Shown: piece by piece, positions 1 to 9,969 of the stretch | How positions within the stretch are numbered: the first letter of the stretch is position 1 | Layout: every line of letters begins with the position of its first letter | Assembly: GCA_026182355.1 (NCBI GenBank) | Contig: JAPFBL010000580.1 | Span: forward strand, 62,001-126,000 | DNA length: 64,000 nt | Direction of reading: 5' to 3' | Source of the DNA: Hermatobates lingyangjiaoensis | Lineage: Eukaryota > Arthropoda > Insecta > Hemiptera > Hermatobatidae | The notes under the pieces: generated by a model | The model's database searches: none | The model's input: only the letters and a program-made list of their open reading frames with translations | What the model was told of the DNA's origin: nothing | Position numbers and translations under genes: made by a program

Positions 1-52
1 CCGATTAGAGAACACACCTTTTCTATCAAACGGTCGATATATTATTGAATCT
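1..52 (+). repeat. Family H tail fragment
   Basis: Near-identical to 4650-4702, the sequence that follows the family H foldback. It is cut by the window start, so its hammerhead-like part would lie outside. It runs into a (TA)n tract. Confidence 0.6.
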
Positions 53-63
53 GCTATATATAT

Positions 64-231
64 ATTCGTTGAAATGCTGACCAATAGGAGAGTAGAATTA
101 GTAGGTCCATGCGTGCGGTCCCAGTTGTCCGCTGCTCAGCGATGTAAAACCATGGCACTAATTCTACTCTCCTATTGGTCAGCATTTCAACGAATCATAT
201 TTCTTTTCCCAGACAACTCATAGAAAAATAA
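64..231 (+). mobile_element. Foldback element of the 28-kb palindrome family
   Basis: Arms 64-101 and 157-195 are near-perfect inverted repeats containing CTGACCAATAGGAG. The loop (AGGTCC...GGTCCCAGTTG..CCGCTGCTCAGC) matches the unit of the palindrome at 28201-28750. The asymmetric flank at 196-231 (CAGACAACTCATAGAAAA) matches, inverted, the flank of that palindrome at 28169-28200. The element therefore has an asymmetric end outside the foldback, as the PLE-derived foldbacks do. No coding capacity; class unknown. Confidence 0.65.
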
Positions 232-261
232 TATATATATATATATTCCACTTGTGTATTT

Positions 262-378
262 TAGGAACAGACCTTCATTCATACATATTTTACCTAAAAG
301 ATTGAAAAATTATATTAGAAAATTAGAAAAGTTGTGCAAAAAACGGACAAGATTAAAAATAAGCAAGGCATTTAATGA

Positions 379-386
<8 letters not shown>
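262..386 (+). pseudogene. PLE protein N-terminal fragment with inverted junction
   Basis: The plus frame from 294 reads as a basic, leucine- and lysine-rich segment (RKLEKLCKKRTRLK then FNETY) before running into (TA)n. The same pattern recurs at 15060, 21138 (minus), 29040 (minus), 43890 and 6080. I read it as the conserved segment near the N-terminus of Penelope-like proteins, upstream of the RT core. The preceding bases 262-290 carry the next part of the same protein (NEGLF-like) inverted, so this is a rearranged insertion junction. Family assignment is inferred from recurrence and from the linked copy at 43796-43960. Confidence 0.5.
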
Positions 387-415
<29 letters not shown>

Positions 416-505
416 CTTTTCCTCTGAAAGTTGGCTACACTGTTTGAGTGCTTCAGTTTGAACGCCAAACCAGTCGTTATCAGCCTTTGGAGCGATTCAC
501 ATCTA

Positions 506-542
506 TTCCTGATGACGATAACATCGAAATATAGTAGTGAGT
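506..542 (+). ncRNA. Hammerhead-like ribozyme (degenerate)
   Basis: CTGATGA (509-515), one extra base, a GAT/ATC stem around AAC, then GAAA (526-529). A three-pair stem I is possible between TTC before the core and GAG after it. The downstream GTTCAGTTCGAAGAATCG-like sequence recurs at 6740-6810, placing it in a dispersed PLE-type terminal repeat. Confidence 0.5.
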
Positions 543-809
543 TCAGTGCTTTCTTTTCTGAGTGTTCTTTTGAAAATTCTAGTTTATTCAGTTCGAAGAA
601 TCGTTTCATCTAATTGGTTATATATATATATATATATATAAGTATAACGTTAGTAGTGACACTGATAATACGGTGGAGAAGAAGTGATCCAGTGATTACA
701 TTTTCCATCGAGAGAGCTAAGTCATAATACTAAATTAAAGGAACCTTAATATAAGAACAAGAAAAAAAATTAAAAGAAATATATCACTAAGAACAGTTCA
801 TAGTAGTAA

Positions 810-1137
810 TGAATGTATTCCAACACCCACACTTATAAGGCTTTCACCTTTTAGTGCAGTTCTAGTGGCGAAAATTGTGACTCATTTATTATTTGGCACC
901 CATTTCAGTAATGGGTGTGCCACATTACCTGTTGATTCAACATTGGTAGTCCTTAATTTTGCGTAACTCAAGTATATTTAAAGTAGGGATCTTTATAACG
1001 AGAACCTGATATCGTGTAGGCTCGACACCGAAGGTTTCTAATGTCTTCACCTCCTGTGTGAATAAATAATGGACCTGAATGGGTATTGAACTCCGGATGT
1101 ACCAGTTCAAAGGCAAGAACTTTGCCACTGAGCTAAC
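810..1137 (-). mobile_element. tRNA-derived SINE, type III tail
   Basis: On the minus strand the 5' end keeps tRNA-like A-box sequence (TTAGCTCAGTGGCAAAG) and a B box, then the shared SINE body with CACTTGAGTTAC-like sequence, then the type III tail (GGCACACCCATTACTGAAATGGGTGCC...ATGAGTCAC), also seen at 15328 and 56165. Diverged, no clear target duplication. Confidence 0.75.
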
Positions 1138-1139
1138 AT

Positions 1140-2810
1140 AGATTAAAATAAGTCATTAATTAAGTTAAAACAAAAAGGTCATCTGAAATAATTCTTATTG
1201 GTGAATACCAGCCGCTTATAATTGGGGTGAGATGATTTTTAATTTTCATCTAATTGCTATAGAAACACAATTAAATCCAGTGACTTTTAAATGTCGTCTT
1301 TATATTTTAATTAAAAGTGCCAAATCAATATTTACACTTTTCTGAGGTTAATAATATTTCAATTTCTACTTTTTTTCGGAATATGATTCTTTACTACTAT
1401 CTGCAGGTCTATTCCCTTCTTTTTTACTCTGCATAATGCACTATACTATAACTCTTTCATACTTCAAATAAAGCTTTGCTTTGTTTTCACAAATAATTAT
1501 TTTATCTCCTGCATTTTTTTGCTGTACATAACTGTTACTCTGTATCTTTATTAATTTAATTGAATATAATTTAAAAAAGACATGTTCCTTTTCTAATATA
1601 TTCATAATTAAAAAATTGGAGTGGCCTACACTCAACTTTACAATAAGTAAACAAATATCAGACTTCATTAGTATATAATATATAATGTCCTATTTAGGCA
1701 TGATATAAATATCTAAATATCCGATGATTGACAAATATTCATCAAAAATTCTAAATTCATGAATTGCGGCGTGAAAGTTGTTCGCACACCAGCAGAAGGC
1801 AAGGAGTGCAACCAGAATTAAAAACGCAAGTTACTGATTGGAATTTCTACGTGTTTCATCGACATGAAAGGGTAGATTTCGTGTTACGAAATAATTTCTT
1901 ACAGTAGAAAATGGCTTTTGTTCCAATAGCCATTCCATATCTCTTACATGCTTTGAAGATTTAAGACAAATTTTTCTATTTAAAACTTGAAAATATTCAT
2001 ACATTGTCTGAAAAATGTCAGAAACATGTAAGAAAAATAGCGTTTTAAAATAATTTCTAATTTATCATGTAGGATAAGTTCATTTATTATTTTTCAAAGA
2101 ATGCTTCCAATTTTGAATTATTTTTTACATTTTTGGTCTTTTCTAAAATAATTATACTGGGAATTTTATGGCATGCCAGTATTTTTTTAAAAAAATTAAT
2201 TACTTCCACCATCTTGTCAAAAATCATAAAAATCTAATTTACTCTGAGCAAGTGTTATCATCTTCACGCGTGCTCTACACTTGTAACTATGTTGCTTTAA
2301 ATATAGATTGAGAAAAATAGTAATTAGCTAGTTTTGCATGCTCAATTCAAATTCTAAACCGGCTTTGGGAGTAATTTAAAAGTTTCATAACTGGAAGATT
2401 GAATTCTAAAAAAAAAGCAATATATATGAAATATTAGACTAGAATAGTGAAAATATTAGTATTTGTCAACAACTGAATAACTCTTTCTTGAGGAAAGAAT
2501 CCATTCCTTACACTTCAGACAGACATTCCTAAACATACTACGATTTATTAACAGAAAAAATGTACATCTTAATTAAGTTTTGTTCAAGGGTGCAACATAT
2601 AGATTCGTTAGAGCATTTCGTGAGACAAATCCGTCATACATTTAGATTTATATATACAATATATATATACAAAGCATCAGAAATATATCATTGGCGCTGA
2701 TTTCTTTTAAAATATTATTTTTCTTATAAGTCATATTGTTCTTTGATATACCATGTATATCATCTTAATATATATATATGATGATATACCATGTATATCA
2801 TTTATATATA
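1140..2810. other. AT-rich non-coding stretch
   Basis: No convincing gene, splice pair, foldback or known repeat was seen. Short open frames here are AT-rich noise. A small direct duplication of ATGATATACCATGTATATCAT lies near 2745-2800, next to (TA)n. Confidence 0.5.
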
Positions 2811-3012
2811 TATATATATAAAGATTTCACATAAACGCGTGAAATAACAATCAATGATCAAAACAATAAGAAATGGGAAAACAAGACTAGGATCTTTCAA
2901 CCGTAACAAGCAGTCTTCGTCAGAGTCAAAAACCCAACTCTGACGAAGGCCGCTTGGTACAGTTGAAAGATCTTAGTCTTGTTTTCCCATTTCTTATTGT
3001 GATTTTATCATA
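2810..3012. mobile_element. Family A foldback (PLE terminal repeat pair)
   Basis: Left arm (2820-2940) is a minus-strand PLE 3' terminus: the AGATTTCACATAAACGCGTGAAA hairpin end, then GATCAAAACAATAAG, then the hammerhead on the minus strand. The right arm (2937-3010) is the inverted partner with CTGACGAAGGCCGCTTGGTAC and GAAAGATCTTAGTC. The arms join within the CCCAACTCTGACG sequence, so the two copies meet upstream of the ribozymes. (TA)n flanks both sides. The right-arm stem II has mutated. Confidence 0.8.
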
Positions 3013-3094
3013 TATATATATAATATATATATATATATATGAATGTTTCGTATTCAATTCTATTTATGGATGACAAGAAATTTTACAACTCAAT

Positions 3095-3207
3095 TAATTA
3101 GTAGTTCGTAACACTGAATGGCAGTTGGTAACATTGATTGGGAGTTGCCAACACTGATTTGTAGTTGGTGACACTGAATGATAATTGGTAACACTGAATA
3201 GTATTAA
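3095..3207 (+). repeat. Short imperfect tandem repeat
   Basis: About five imperfect copies of a roughly 26-bp unit resembling AGTTGGTAACACTGAATGG. No coding frame is maintained. Confidence 0.7.
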
Positions 3208-3844
3208 ACCACTTCAAGTTTTTTTCAATATACTTCTAAAAATCAATTTTCATTTTGTGGATTTACTCAAAAAAAATCCTATACTAATGTAAACAATACA
3301 AGTATAGCAATTAAACCATTAGTCAAGTATCAATATTCAGTTTTTATACCTTTTTGCTCTTTGCCGTAATTGAAATTTAATTAATTTTTTTATATAAATT
3401 GGTATTTTTCTGTTCAATTTATCTGGAAAAATTTCGTGTTTTTTTAATGAACGTTTAGTGTCAAAAATCATTTTCTGAAAATAGGAAATGTACTCTTACG
3501 GCTTTTAAATAATGTCATTTTGAAAAAGGTTATATCAATTTATTCTCCACATAATGTTCTTTTTTAGGCATAGTTTCATTAAGATCTGTCAAACGGTACA
3601 GATTGTATCGTTCTCAAAAGCTTTCAAATTGAATTATAAGTCAAAATTTTATAAATATATTGGAATAAATATTTTGGTTTAAACAATAAATTAAAAGAAA
3701 ACACACAGAGCATATTGTAATATTGGGTATGTAATATTACACTGCTATAAGGGATGCATGTAAGATAAATAAATAAATTCCTACATCATGGTAGGGATAC
3801 TACCCTAGGAAAACACAAAAAACAACACATGCAGGCATACATCT

Positions 3845-4030
3845 CACAGTGACTCACAATCTCGTCTTACTCTGTCATTCTCTATCACTCTCTCTCACTC
3901 TTAGAACTGTCAGTCACTCCCACTCTTTCACATTCACATGTCTGCCATCTCTCACTCACTCTCTCCCCTATTTCTATTTCCCTATCAATCTACCTGCATA
4001 TTCCCTGTCTCTTTCTACCTTTCGATCCCT
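3845..4030 (+). repeat. CT-rich low-complexity tract
   Basis: Pyrimidine-rich sequence with many CTCACTCTCT-type motifs. The open frame across it is serine/leucine/histidine-rich and is a by-product of composition. It resembles 25495-25555 and, on the other strand, 36066-36985. Confidence 0.7.
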
Positions 4031-4365
4031 CCGTCTATTTTTGTTAGCCGTGTATATAAAGTATAACAATCATTATTTAAAAAAAACTACAAAATAAATT
4101 ATAATTGTTTTATAAAGAAGAAAACTTTAATAAATCTGTTTATATTATTTTAAGAATCTATATGTTTCTTCCTATCTTTCTTTTACAATCTCGATCGGTT
4201 TTTGAAATCATCTACCATATAATCAAGTGTTCTCATCTTGATAATCAATAAGATCAAACAGCATAAAAAAAAAGAGCAAAAGGAGTTGATGTATAAAATA
4301 AATATCACTAACAACATCAGTGGTACAAGCAATGATGTTTCGTTCCAGTTATATATATACATAAA

Positions 4366-4702
4366 AAATCAAACTCTCGTTGCCAACGTTTCGGTTTTAT
4401 TTTAAACCTTTTTCATAGGCCTACAAACAAAGGATATTGAATCTGTTATATATATATTTGGGTTTATATTTTATAAGAACAAATATGGGTTTTTATGAGG
4501 ATATAAGAAGAGTGTATGGAGAAGATGTGAGTACACTCGTATGTCATTTCTTATTATCCTTTGTTTGTAGGCCTATGAAAAAGGTTTTAAATAAAACCGA
4601 AACGTTGGCAACGAGAGTTTGATTTTTTATCCTGGAAAATTGACCGAACCCCGATTAGAGAACACACCTAATCTATCTAAGGGTCGATATATTATTGAAT
4701 CT
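4366..4702. mobile_element. Family H foldback
   Basis: Inverted arms 4366-4430 and 4558-4628 are near identical. The right arm holds CTATGAA, then AAGGTTTT/AAAACC that can pair, then GAAACGTTGGC. This is the hammerhead layout with CTGATGA changed to CTATGAA, so it is probably inactive. The tail 4629-4702 (TTGACCGAACCCCGATTAG) recurs at the window start and in part at 18090 and 53140. Confidence 0.65.
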
Positions 4703-4719
4703 GTTATGATTCAATATAT

Positions 4720-4980
4720 ATTGAATTCTGCATGAGTGGTGATCTGAAATATGATTGGCTATTTTGACCAATTTGTTTCTCCTTTCCTCCTCTGTCCGAG
4801 GGATCTCCAAGTGGGGAAGCCGACATCGCATGACAACAGTTTGGTTTTACAAGGGACTGTGAGCCCTCTAATATCTGTCATGCCGGTGGAAGTGACTTCA
4901 TGGAAGAGATACACCGAATGAGTGGCTTCTATTAGAGCCGGAAGTGTTAAGAAAACCCAGGAAAAAAAGAAAAAACAAAG
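4720..4980. other. Unclassified moderate-GC stretch
   Basis: Contains TTGACCAATTTG and CGACATCGCATGACAAC, loosely like parts of the 28-kb palindrome family, but I could not align it convincingly. No coding frame. Confidence 0.3.
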
Positions 4981-4982
4981 TT

Positions 4983-5477
4983 AGGTCTTATGATTGGAAC
5001 TACGTTTCTCGCGACCTTTCGACATATATTTATCCCACCTTCAGGTCTACAACAAGTTTTTTTTACAATTAGCACTGTTACTACTACAATTTTGGTTATT
5101 GTTTACATTTTAATTTTTTTTACTTGAAGACTAATTGAAAGGTAGTGATTTATAAATCTGGAATTACGTCTATGGATTTTCATATTGATATAAGGATTTA
5201 TTATTATTATTTTTCTTGCTATTACATTATTACAATTAAACTAATAATAATATTAAAAAAATCAATATATCAATGTGCAAATCCATAGTTTATATCAGAT
5301 TCATCAATCACTACCTCTCTATCACTCTTCAGGTAAAAATCGAAACTCTAAACAATAACAACAATTGTATTAGTAATAGCAGTTATTGTAAAAAACATAT
5401 TGTAGCTCTGAGATGACATAAATATATGTCGACACGTCAGCGAGAGAAGTAGTTTCAATCATAAGACCTCAAACCTC

Positions 5478-5480
<3 letters not shown>
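4983..5480. mobile_element. Family J foldback
   Basis: Diverged inverted arms at about 4983-5160 and 5290-5480. Read outward, both arms hold a hammerhead-like layout: CTGA(G/A)G, a GACATA/TATGTC stem around AATA, then GAAA or GACA and GGTC/CGTC. Neither arm keeps the full core, but the two damaged copies imply an intact ancestor. Ends in A-rich sequence and (TA)n. Confidence 0.6.
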
Positions 5481-5508
<28 letters not shown>

Positions 5509-5509
5509 T

Positions 5510-5640
5510 ATACGTAAATCACACGTAAATCACAGTAAATCACAGACACAGAACAAAAGAACAAATAACTTTGTTCTGTGTCTGTGATTTACCGTGAAAC
5601 GTTTGTTGTCCTTTTGGATCGTTATCCTGTTTACAATATA
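5510..5640. repeat. Small foldback
   Basis: TAAATCACAGACACAGAACAAA (5530-5552) is inverted at 5572-5593 as TTTGTTCTGTGTCTGTGATTTA. The right side continues CGTGAAACGTTTG and TTTTGGATCGTTATC, resembling the end of family B repeats (TTTGGATCGTGTTTC). Confidence 0.55.
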
Positions 5641-5670
5641 TATATATATTTATATATATATATATATATA

Positions 5671-5935
5671 TCAATGATCAAACCACAATACGAAAATGGG
5701 AAAACAAGACTAAGATCTTTCAACCGTAACAACTGGTCTTCGTCAAAGTCAAAAACCCAACTGAAACACTAGATGTAGGTGAGGGGTGAGGGGTTTTCTC
5801 CATCTAGTGTTTCAGTTGGGTTTTGACTCTGACGAAGACCAGTTGTTACGGTTGAAAGATCTTAGTCTTGTTTTCCCATTTTCTTATTGTGGTTTGATAA
5901 TTGATTGTTATTTCACGTGTTTATGTGAAATCTTT
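5671..5935. mobile_element. Family A foldback with two hammerheads
   Basis: Left arm carries a minus-strand hammerhead (5708-5750) and right arm a plus-strand one (5825-5867), separated by CTAGATG...CATCTAG sequence that matches the 3' untranslated region of the PLE at 60240. The right arm ends with the TTTCACGTGTTTATGTGAAAT hairpin and (TA)n. The right-arm ribozyme has intact CTGACGA, paired stem II and GAAAGATCT. Confidence 0.85.
5825..5867 (+). ncRNA. Hammerhead-like ribozyme, family A
   Basis: GACT (stem I), CTGACGA, one extra A, GACC/GGTT stem II, GAA, palindromic AGATCT (stem III), unpaired T at the expected cleavage position, then AGTC closing stem I. Penelope-like elements are known to carry such minimal hammerheads; activity here is inferred. 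Confidence 0.7.
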
Positions 5936-5959
5936 ATTTATATATATATATATTTGTAA

Positions 5960-6170
5960 ATTTAGGGAGCAATCCTTATTTATGCATGTTTTGTTGAACG
6001 ACCTTTGTACTGTGGCATGAATCAATTTCATAGTCGATATTTCAAGTTTTCTCACCTTTGATTTAATACCAGAAAGATTTAAATCAAAGGTGAGAAAACT
6101 TGAAAGATCGACTACGAAATTGATTGCATGCCACAGTACAAAGGTCGTTCAACAAAACATGCATATATAT
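5960..6170. mobile_element. PLE N-terminal fragment foldback
   Basis: Arms 5982-6065 and about 6083-6166 are near-perfect inverted repeats. The right arm in plus frame reads RKLERSTTKL, matching the PLE N-terminal pattern. This foldback is built from the protein-coding 5' part of a PLE, not from the ribozyme end. Flanked by (TA)n. Confidence 0.6.
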
Positions 6171-6218
6171 ATATATAATAATATATATATAATATATATA
6201 TAATATATATATATATAA

Positions 6219-6425
6219 CCCAGGGTAATGGGGGTTGGGTTACTTGCTGTTGCGTCTACAACGTGGTTGGTATCCCTTTCTTTTTTCTCCTGAAGACGGA
6301 TTACCCGAAAATTTGAGTCTGTAAGTGTGTTTCCTTACTCTGTGTGTTACTCTTCTTGAATTTTGAACTCGTATTGTGTCCAGTTTGGATCGTGTTTCGT
6401 TTAATTAAGTGAAATATATATATAA
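6219..6425 (+). mobile_element. Family B PLE-type terminal repeat
   Basis: Starts GTTACTTGCTGTTGCGTCTAC, holds a hammerhead-like core at 6287-6317 (CTC, CTGAAGA, C, GG/CC, GAA, AATT, T, GAG) and ends in TTGAACTCGTATTGTGTCCAG... TTAATTAAGTGAAATATATA. The same order is found at 17483, 18148, 27640, 49420 (minus) and 58183. Confidence 0.7.
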
Positions 6426-6610
6426 ACTTTAACACATAGGAAAGAACACAGAAAGACACTACAGAAGTCATTTCGATATTTCGACATCCGTCGTCATCGG
6501 GTAGAAGTACGAAGTACTCGCGTTGAGAAGCAAACTGCTACTGGCCTCCAGAGTAACTAGTGGAACCACCACAATGCTGCCCCCCAGCGGAGGAGAGGAA
6601 AAATAGAAAT
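6425..6610 (-). mobile_element. Family C-like terminal repeat, minus
   Basis: Minus strand shows a C-type core: CCGATGACGACGGATGTCGAAATATCG (one base off CTGATGACGAC). It adjoins family B end sequence at 6425. A GC-richer part (6520-6600) has no match seen. Confidence 0.5.
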
Positions 6611-6873
6611 TCCTCCAATATTTATTTATAAAACAAGATTAAAAATATACAATAGAACTGATAATGAAGAGAACAATAAGAATGCAAATAAAAAAAAGAA
6701 AAAGTATATATATATATATATATTATATATATAAACTAGAATTTTCTAAGTTTAAATTTTGAACTGAAAATTCTAGCTTATTCAGTTCGAAGAATCGTTT
6801 TCATCCAATTAGTATATATTATTTATATATAATATATATTATATATATATATTTATTATAATTATTATATATT

Positions 6874-7085
6874 AAATTAAAAGAAACGGTTCAGCGGACT
6901 TTTTTACAATAAAATAAAAAACGAAGGAAAAACACACAGAAAGACACAGCATAACTCACATCGATATTTCGACAATCGTCGTCATTCGGAGGTGCGAAGA
7001 GCGAAGAGTCCGCAGGAAGACAGGGCAGTACTCGTGAGTTATGTCTGTGTGTTTCCTTCGTTTTTTATTTTATTGTATATAATAT
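6874..7085. mobile_element. Family C foldback
   Basis: Left arm: AAACGGTTCAGCGGACTTTTTTAC, AAACACACAGAAAGACAC, then minus-strand core ACATCGATATTTCGACAATCG. The right arm begins after GCAGTACTCGTGAGTTATG and lacks the ribozyme core. Same family as 27786-28117, which keeps both cores. Confidence 0.75.
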
Positions 7086-7214
7086 ATATATATATATAAT
7101 ATAATATATATATTTATATCATATGAATATTGGAACAAACAAAGAAATCATAATGAATCTATATGTTGGGCTCTAAACAGGATGACATTTGTGTTAAGGT
7201 TATAATGGTGTTAC

Positions 7215-7292
7215 CTGCTTGGAAGGTTCTCCCTTGTCCTCAACACTACTGCATTGAGCCGTCTCAATTTCATCATTTCTTGAAACTTCACT
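7215..7292 (-). CDS. Candidate host-gene coding exon (78 nt)
   Basis: On the minus strand a pyrimidine-rich stretch ending TTTTGTTTTCAG precedes 78 nt that end CCAAGCAG before GTAACACC. This gives a textbook AG acceptor and GT donor around exactly 26 codons without a stop (begins SEVSRNDEIE, ends EDKGEPSKQ). Base composition is clearly higher in GC than the flanks (7090-7200 and 7300-7700), and it is not repeated in the window. The peptide is acidic, polar and not recognised. If real, it is a phase-0 internal exon of a minus-strand gene whose introns hold much of the surrounding repeat sequence. No neighbouring exon was identified, so it could be a pseudogene exon. Confidence 0.5.
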
Positions 7293-7329
7293 CTGAAAAC
7301 AAAACATCATGTCAAAATACGTAATAAAA

Positions 7330-8230
7330 TGAATTTATTTCATATATATGTATAATATATAAATAAAAATTTGTTAGTATCTCATAGTATTTAAAATAAT
7401 GAAATATCCCATTTCAGTTGGTCTTTTTTTTTTCATTTTTGTTATAGAACAACATGCTTCACCAGAAGGCATTACATTAAAACATTAAATTTTGTGTAAC
7501 ATTAAAATCTTCAATGTTACACAATAATTCTTATTAAATTATGATAATGAAGCTTAACAATTATAATAATTAACAATGATGATAATAACAAAACTGTAAT
7601 ATCATGTTAAATCTAAATTAATGTAACAGTAAGAAATAATAATGATCACAATGATATAAGCAATACTACTAACAAAATAATAATCCAATTTTTATTAAGC
7701 TGTTATGTTAAGTTCGTCTTGTTCTCCAGGGGATACGGTTATCTGTACAGCGGTACCTGGGACTTATGAAGTTACTTTATTCTGGGACTGACTTCCAATA
7801 TAGAAATGGTCCCATCTTGAGACTAATTTTACTATATAAATAAATTGCAATTCAATTAAGCTCTCTTTCACAGTCCCAAAACCTAAGATAAACCTTAATA
7901 AATACTTCAATTACTGGATAAAAATAAGTCTATAAAATTAGAGAGATTAAAAAAAAACGAAACATTTGTATCTGTTAATAATATAATTATTATATTAATA
8001 ATTAATAAATAATAATTATATGCAATATAATACAATATTTAATATTATATAATATTGTTTAATATAATTTTTATTATATAATAATGAATTATTTATACAC
8101 AATATAATATAATGAAAATTATATAATAATCAAACAAATATATCTGTTTGTATTATTATAATAATCAGTGTAAGAATAGCTCGATCAGCAGTAGAATGTT
8201 AATGTATCAGTATACAATACAAGTTACAAG
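7330..8230. other. AT-rich non-coding stretch
   Basis: Long runs of A/T with short inverted ATTAATAATTA repeats at 7970-8160. 7720-7830 is less AT-rich (GGGATACGGTTATC...) but shows no frame or known repeat. Confidence 0.5.
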
Positions 8231-8234
8231 TAGG

Positions 8235-8440
8235 AAATACAAAAAAAAACCACGAACACTCACGATTTTCAATCATTTCGGGTTCTTGACATCTTCAGGA
8301 GTAAAAGAAGAGGAAACATGGTAGTGGAAACGTTTAAGGCATCCACTCCTATGTTTCCTCTTCGTTCTCTTTTCTCCTGAAGTCGTCAAGAAAGCCGAAA
8401 TGATCGAGAATCGTGAGTGATAGTGTCTTTTTTTTTTTCT
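8235..8440. mobile_element. Family F foldback
   Basis: Left arm carries (minus) CTCCTGAAGATGTCAAGAA, CCCGAAATGATTG and AATCGTGAGTG. The right arm is CTCCTGAAGTCGTCAAGAA, GCCGAAATGATCG, AATCGTGAGTG. Both have the hammerhead order (CTGAAGN, GAAATGAT, GTGAG) with weak stem II pairing, so probably decayed. Confidence 0.6.
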
Positions 8441-8584
8441 ACATGTAATTATAATTATATGTCCATTTCGACTTCTGTTTTTAATTTTAATGTATCAATA
8501 TATATTTATTTTAGATTTATTAACGAATTAATTAATATTAAACACAATGAATGAAATCAATTAATTGTATTTAATTGATTAAAT

Positions 8585-8720
8585 TAATTAAATTTTACGT
8601 TGTATATCGAAATATTGGTATGTTGGTACGTTCATAAATCGAGGTACCATTTTATTATCCGTTTCCTTGATATACAGTTTCCTTGATATACGAGTTTTGG
8701 TTTGAAAAATATCGTACAAT
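8585..8720 (+). mobile_element. Tigger/pogo-like terminal fragment
   Basis: GTTGGTACGTTCATAAATCGAGGTACC and TTGATATACGAGTTTTGG resemble the ATATACGAG-type ends of pogo/Tigger transposons. A similar unit recurs at 9355-9530 and 9850-9960. Confidence 0.4.
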
Positions 8721-8739
8721 ATAAAAATATGAATATACA

Positions 8740-9350
8740 AATAATACAAAATACAATAATACAAATATACAATATTAAATATCCAAAGGAATTTAAATTA
8801 AATTAAATTTAATTATTAATTAAATCAAATGAATAAAAAATATTATTTATTAGTTATTTTATTAATAAATTATGTGTTAGTAATTTATATTAATAAATTG
8901 ATTTATTAAAATAAATCAATAAAATAATTAATAAATTAATACATTTTGTTAATTTATTTTTTAAAGTGTATTAATGAATATTTAGAATTATTGTTTACAT
9001 GTTAAGTTACACAAACAAAACCTTAGTGACTAGGGGATGGAGGTCAAAGGTCAAAAGGATATAGCGGGGGGTTTAAGGTAGAGGGTGATACAGAGGGGCA
9101 TACCGTAACATACACTCTATTTTACACTACGTAACTTAGCTTATTTATTTTTCTTGTTTCAAATTTTATGCTTCACTTAACGTAAAACGAAACCCAGCTT
9201 AATACGCCTGTACAGAGAGAGAATTTTTTTGGTAAGTTTTAACTTTTTTTTTTAGGTTTGTTTTTCATTTTCTTTTTAATTTTCAACTTGACCTTCTTCA
9301 CTTCCAACTCACTTCAGACCATTTTTTTTACTTCATTTCTACTCGTTGCG
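8740..9350. other. AT-rich non-coding stretch
   Basis: Dominated by AATTAAATTAATTA repeats (8780-8990). 9010-9230 is less AT-rich (CTAGGGGATGGAGGTCAAAGG) without a frame or recognised repeat. Confidence 0.4.
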
Positions 9351-9354
9351 TTAA

Positions 9355-9530
9355 GATCGCTATACGATGTTTCAACGTACATCGTACCTTGAGAAAATAT
9401 TCGTACATCGAGACGAGTTTTGGTTTGAAATTTTACATCGTATATCGACATATAAGTATGTTGGTACGTTCATAAATTGAAGTACTATTTAATTATCCAT
9501 TTTCTTTGATATACAAAATATCGTACAAAT
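9355..9530 (+). mobile_element. Tigger/pogo-like terminal fragment
   Basis: Second copy of the TTGGTACGTTCATAAAT unit, preceded by TACATCGAGACGAGTTTTGG. It directly abuts the SINE at 9534, which separates it from the third copy at 9850, so the SINE may have inserted into a pre-existing element. Confidence 0.45.
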
Positions 9531-9533
9531 AGG

Positions 9534-9836
9534 GGCCAGAACAGCTCAAGGGTTAATGTACTCACCTCTGGGCTGGTAGTCCGGGGTTCGATTCCCAACT
9601 GGCCTTCCATTTATTCAAGCAGGAGGTTGAATAAATCTGAGTATGTCGACCCTCGGAGAGGACGTTAAGCCGTCGGTCCCAATCCTGTACAATATCAGGT
9701 ACTAGTTGAAGATCCCTACTCTAAATACACTTGAGTTAGGCAAAATGTAGGACTCCAAATGTAGAATCACCGAACAAACAAAAAGCCGGTAAACGGCTGA
9801 CGTTATCACCCGCTTAGGGTCGGTTTAATAAAAAAG
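9534..9836 (+). mobile_element. tRNA-derived SINE, type I tail
   Basis: tRNA-like head (GGCCAGAACAGCTCAAGGG, B box GGTTCGATTCCC), body with GTGAATAAATCTGAG-like and GAGAGGACGTTAAGCCGTCGG sequence, and type I tail (GCCGGTAAACGGCTGACG...GGTTTAATAAA). The tail hairpin CCGGTAAACGG is conserved. Other type I copies: 13378, 38067, 47161. Confidence 0.85.
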
Positions 9837-9849
9837 TAATATAAATATA

Positions 9850-9960
9850 AATATTCATATATCGAGAGGAATTCTGGTTCGAAATTGTACACCGTATATC
9901 AAAATATTGGTATGTTGGTACGTCCGTAAGTTGAGGTACCACCGAATAATCGCTTTTTCA
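9850..9960 (+). mobile_element. Tigger/pogo-like terminal fragment
   Basis: Third copy of the unit: GTATATCAAAATATTGGTATG, TTGGTACGTCCGTAAGTTGAGG, then ACC. Confidence 0.4.
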
Positions 9961-9969
9961 ACGTTTTAA

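Noticed and set aside
3849..4097. 82-codon open frame
   Set aside because: Serine/leucine-rich frame in a CT microsatellite-like tract.
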